Shown one piece after another: positions 32,137 through 33,031 of a stretch of DNA of 33,031 nucleotides. The DNA is from Phycisphaeraceae bacterium. Its GTDB lineage: Bacteria; Planctomycetota; Phycisphaerae; Phycisphaerales; Phycisphaeraceae. Each line of letters starts with the position of its first letter. Positions within the stretch are counted from its first letter, which is position 1. The position numbers and the translations under genes were made by a program. The stretch spans positions 1 to 33,031 of the forward strand of contig PAIY01000012.1 in assembly GCA_002704825.1 (NCBI GenBank). Direction: 5' to 3'. The notes beneath the pieces were generated by a model. It was not told the origin of the DNA and searched no databases. It worked only from the letters and a program-made list of their open reading frames with translations.

Positions 32137-33031
32137 ATGTATGAATTAAAACGTTGTCACCGAATCAAATCCTTGTCGGTGACGGGAGGGTTTCTGGATG
32201 GCTTGGACATCCAGTTTGTCGATGGATTGAATTGCTTGATCGGCCATCGCGGGACGGGTAAGACCACGATTCTTGAATTTGTCCGTTATGTACTCAACGA
32301 GTTTCAGGCGGGTGATGTTGGGCAAGTTTGCCGACGTCGCGTGGAATCACTGGTGCGGCAGAATCTGGGTGACGGGCGTATTCGACTGACGATCCAAACC
32401 AAGGACGGTCTTGAATACATCGTCGATCGCACAGCCACTGGCAATCCCCTTGTACTCACGATGGATGGCCAACCCACCGATATCACTATCAACTCCGGCG
32501 GCATCTTCAGTGCGGACCTGTTCAGCCAGAATGAGGTAGAGAACATCGCTGACAGCCCAGAATCTCAATTGGCATTGATCGATACCTTTGTAGCTGATGA
32601 GATTGCAAGTCTGGATACGGCAATTGCAGAAGTGCATGCCAAGCTACAAGCCAATGCCAAGGCGATGGTGCCTGCCCAGATCACGCTGGCCAAACTGGCT
32701 GATGAATTGACCACGCTCAAGAGTGTTGAGGATCGGATCGACAAACTGGCTCATGTCGGTGGTGAGAATTCTGACCAGATGAACCTGGCCCAGACGCACA
32801 AGGCATTGCGCGACCGGGAAACTCATGCCCTCGGGCAAGCCAAGCAGCAACTTGATCAATACATCGAGTGGCTATGTGATGCCAATGGTCGATTTACCGC
32901 AGGTGTGTACAGCCACTTTGATGACGATGTCGTAAACGGTCCCAACGGCAGCATCATTCAGTCCATCCGCACGCAAATGCATCAAACAGGCGATGAGTTG
33001 GATAAGCTGTTTCAGCAAGCCGTCGCCCTAC
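32137..33031 (+). CDS. SMC-like AAA ATPase, N-terminal part (truncated by window edge)
   Basis: The frame is open from the ATG at 32137 to the edge, 298 codons. The N-terminus reads as an ABC/SMC-type ATPase head: a first strand (IKSLSVTGGFLDGLDIQFVDGLNCL), Walker A GHRGTGKTT (about 37-45), then FSADLFSQNEVENIADSP, an SMC-like Q-loop region. From about residue 150 a long coiled coil begins. Similar N-termini occur in RecF/SMC-like repair or anti-phage ATPases such as TrlF- or RloC-type proteins, which cannot be separated without the C-terminus. It is the only clear plus-strand gene. The ribosome site (AAAGG) is weak. Confidence 0.78.
   Translation, partial: MYELKRCHRIKSLSVTGGFLDGLDIQFVDGLNCLIGHRGTGKTTILEFVRYVLNEFQAGDVGQVCRRRVESLVRQNLGDGRIRLTIQTKDGLEYIVDRTATGNPLVLTMDGQPTDITINSGGIFSADLFSQNEVENIADSPESQLALIDTFVADEIASLDTAIAEVHAKLQANAKAMVPAQITLAKLADELTTLKSVEDRIDKLAHVGGENSDQMNLAQTHKALRDRETHALGQAKQQLDQYIEWLCDANGRFTAGVYSHFDDDVVNGPNGSIIQSIRTQMHQTGDELDKLFQQAVAL

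Overview
The window reads as a chromosomal stretch of a Gram-negative bacterium, most likely a planctomycete. The grounds are a full type II secretion (T2SS) pseudopilus operon with a MauE-type redox protein inside it, a DUF1573 lipoprotein, unusual multi-domain ECF-like sigma factors and a lysine/alanine-rich AT-hook protein. The phylum call is inference from gene content, not from a marker gene. Almost everything from 1 to about 31.5 kb lies on the minus strand, so transcription runs from high to low coordinates.

Region 1 (1-10411, minus) is a T2SS operon in the transcribed order gspE, gspF, a MauE/thioredoxin-like membrane protein, gspG, gspH, gspI, gspJ, gspK, gspL, gspM, a gspC-like gene and gspD, which runs off the window. 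Most junctions overlap by 1-10 nt, so translational coupling is likely.

Region 2 (10497-25593, minus) is a dense peptide-modification island immediately upstream of the T2SS. Its hallmark is a 180-residue precursor (24020-24562) with a twin-arginine-like leader followed by about 30 C-x-x-x repeats holding 32 cysteines. A radical SAM/SPASM enzyme and two SPASM-type proteins without a radical SAM cluster motif match what I recall of the CXXX-repeat peptide maturase families. One of these SPASM proteins is a large fusion with a duplicated C-terminal module. A second radical SAM enzyme, a PqqD-GNAT fusion and a 76-residue Ala/Val/Ile-rich peptide look like a second RiPP pathway nested in the same island. 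An ABC exporter, a secreted alpha/beta hydrolase, a DUF1573 lipoprotein, two secreted unknown proteins and three small or unknown membrane proteins complete it. The working hypothesis is that the Cys-repeat peptide is modified in the cytoplasm, exported folded by Tat and possibly carried across the outer membrane by the adjacent T2SS.

Region 3 (25766-30864) holds two unusual sigma-factor-like genes. One has two region-2 domains and one region 4; the other carries a C-terminal zinc-binding anti-sigma-like HxxxCxxC module. A complete IS66-family element (27020-29840) with 21-bp inverted repeats and a perfect 8-bp target duplication sits between them.

Region 4 (30968-33031) has a terminator, an AT-hook nucleoid-type protein with a palindrome in its leader, a roughly 660-bp intergenic stretch containing a 35-codon ORF with a strong Shine-Dalgarno, and the 5' part of a plus-strand SMC-like AAA ATPase that leaves the window.
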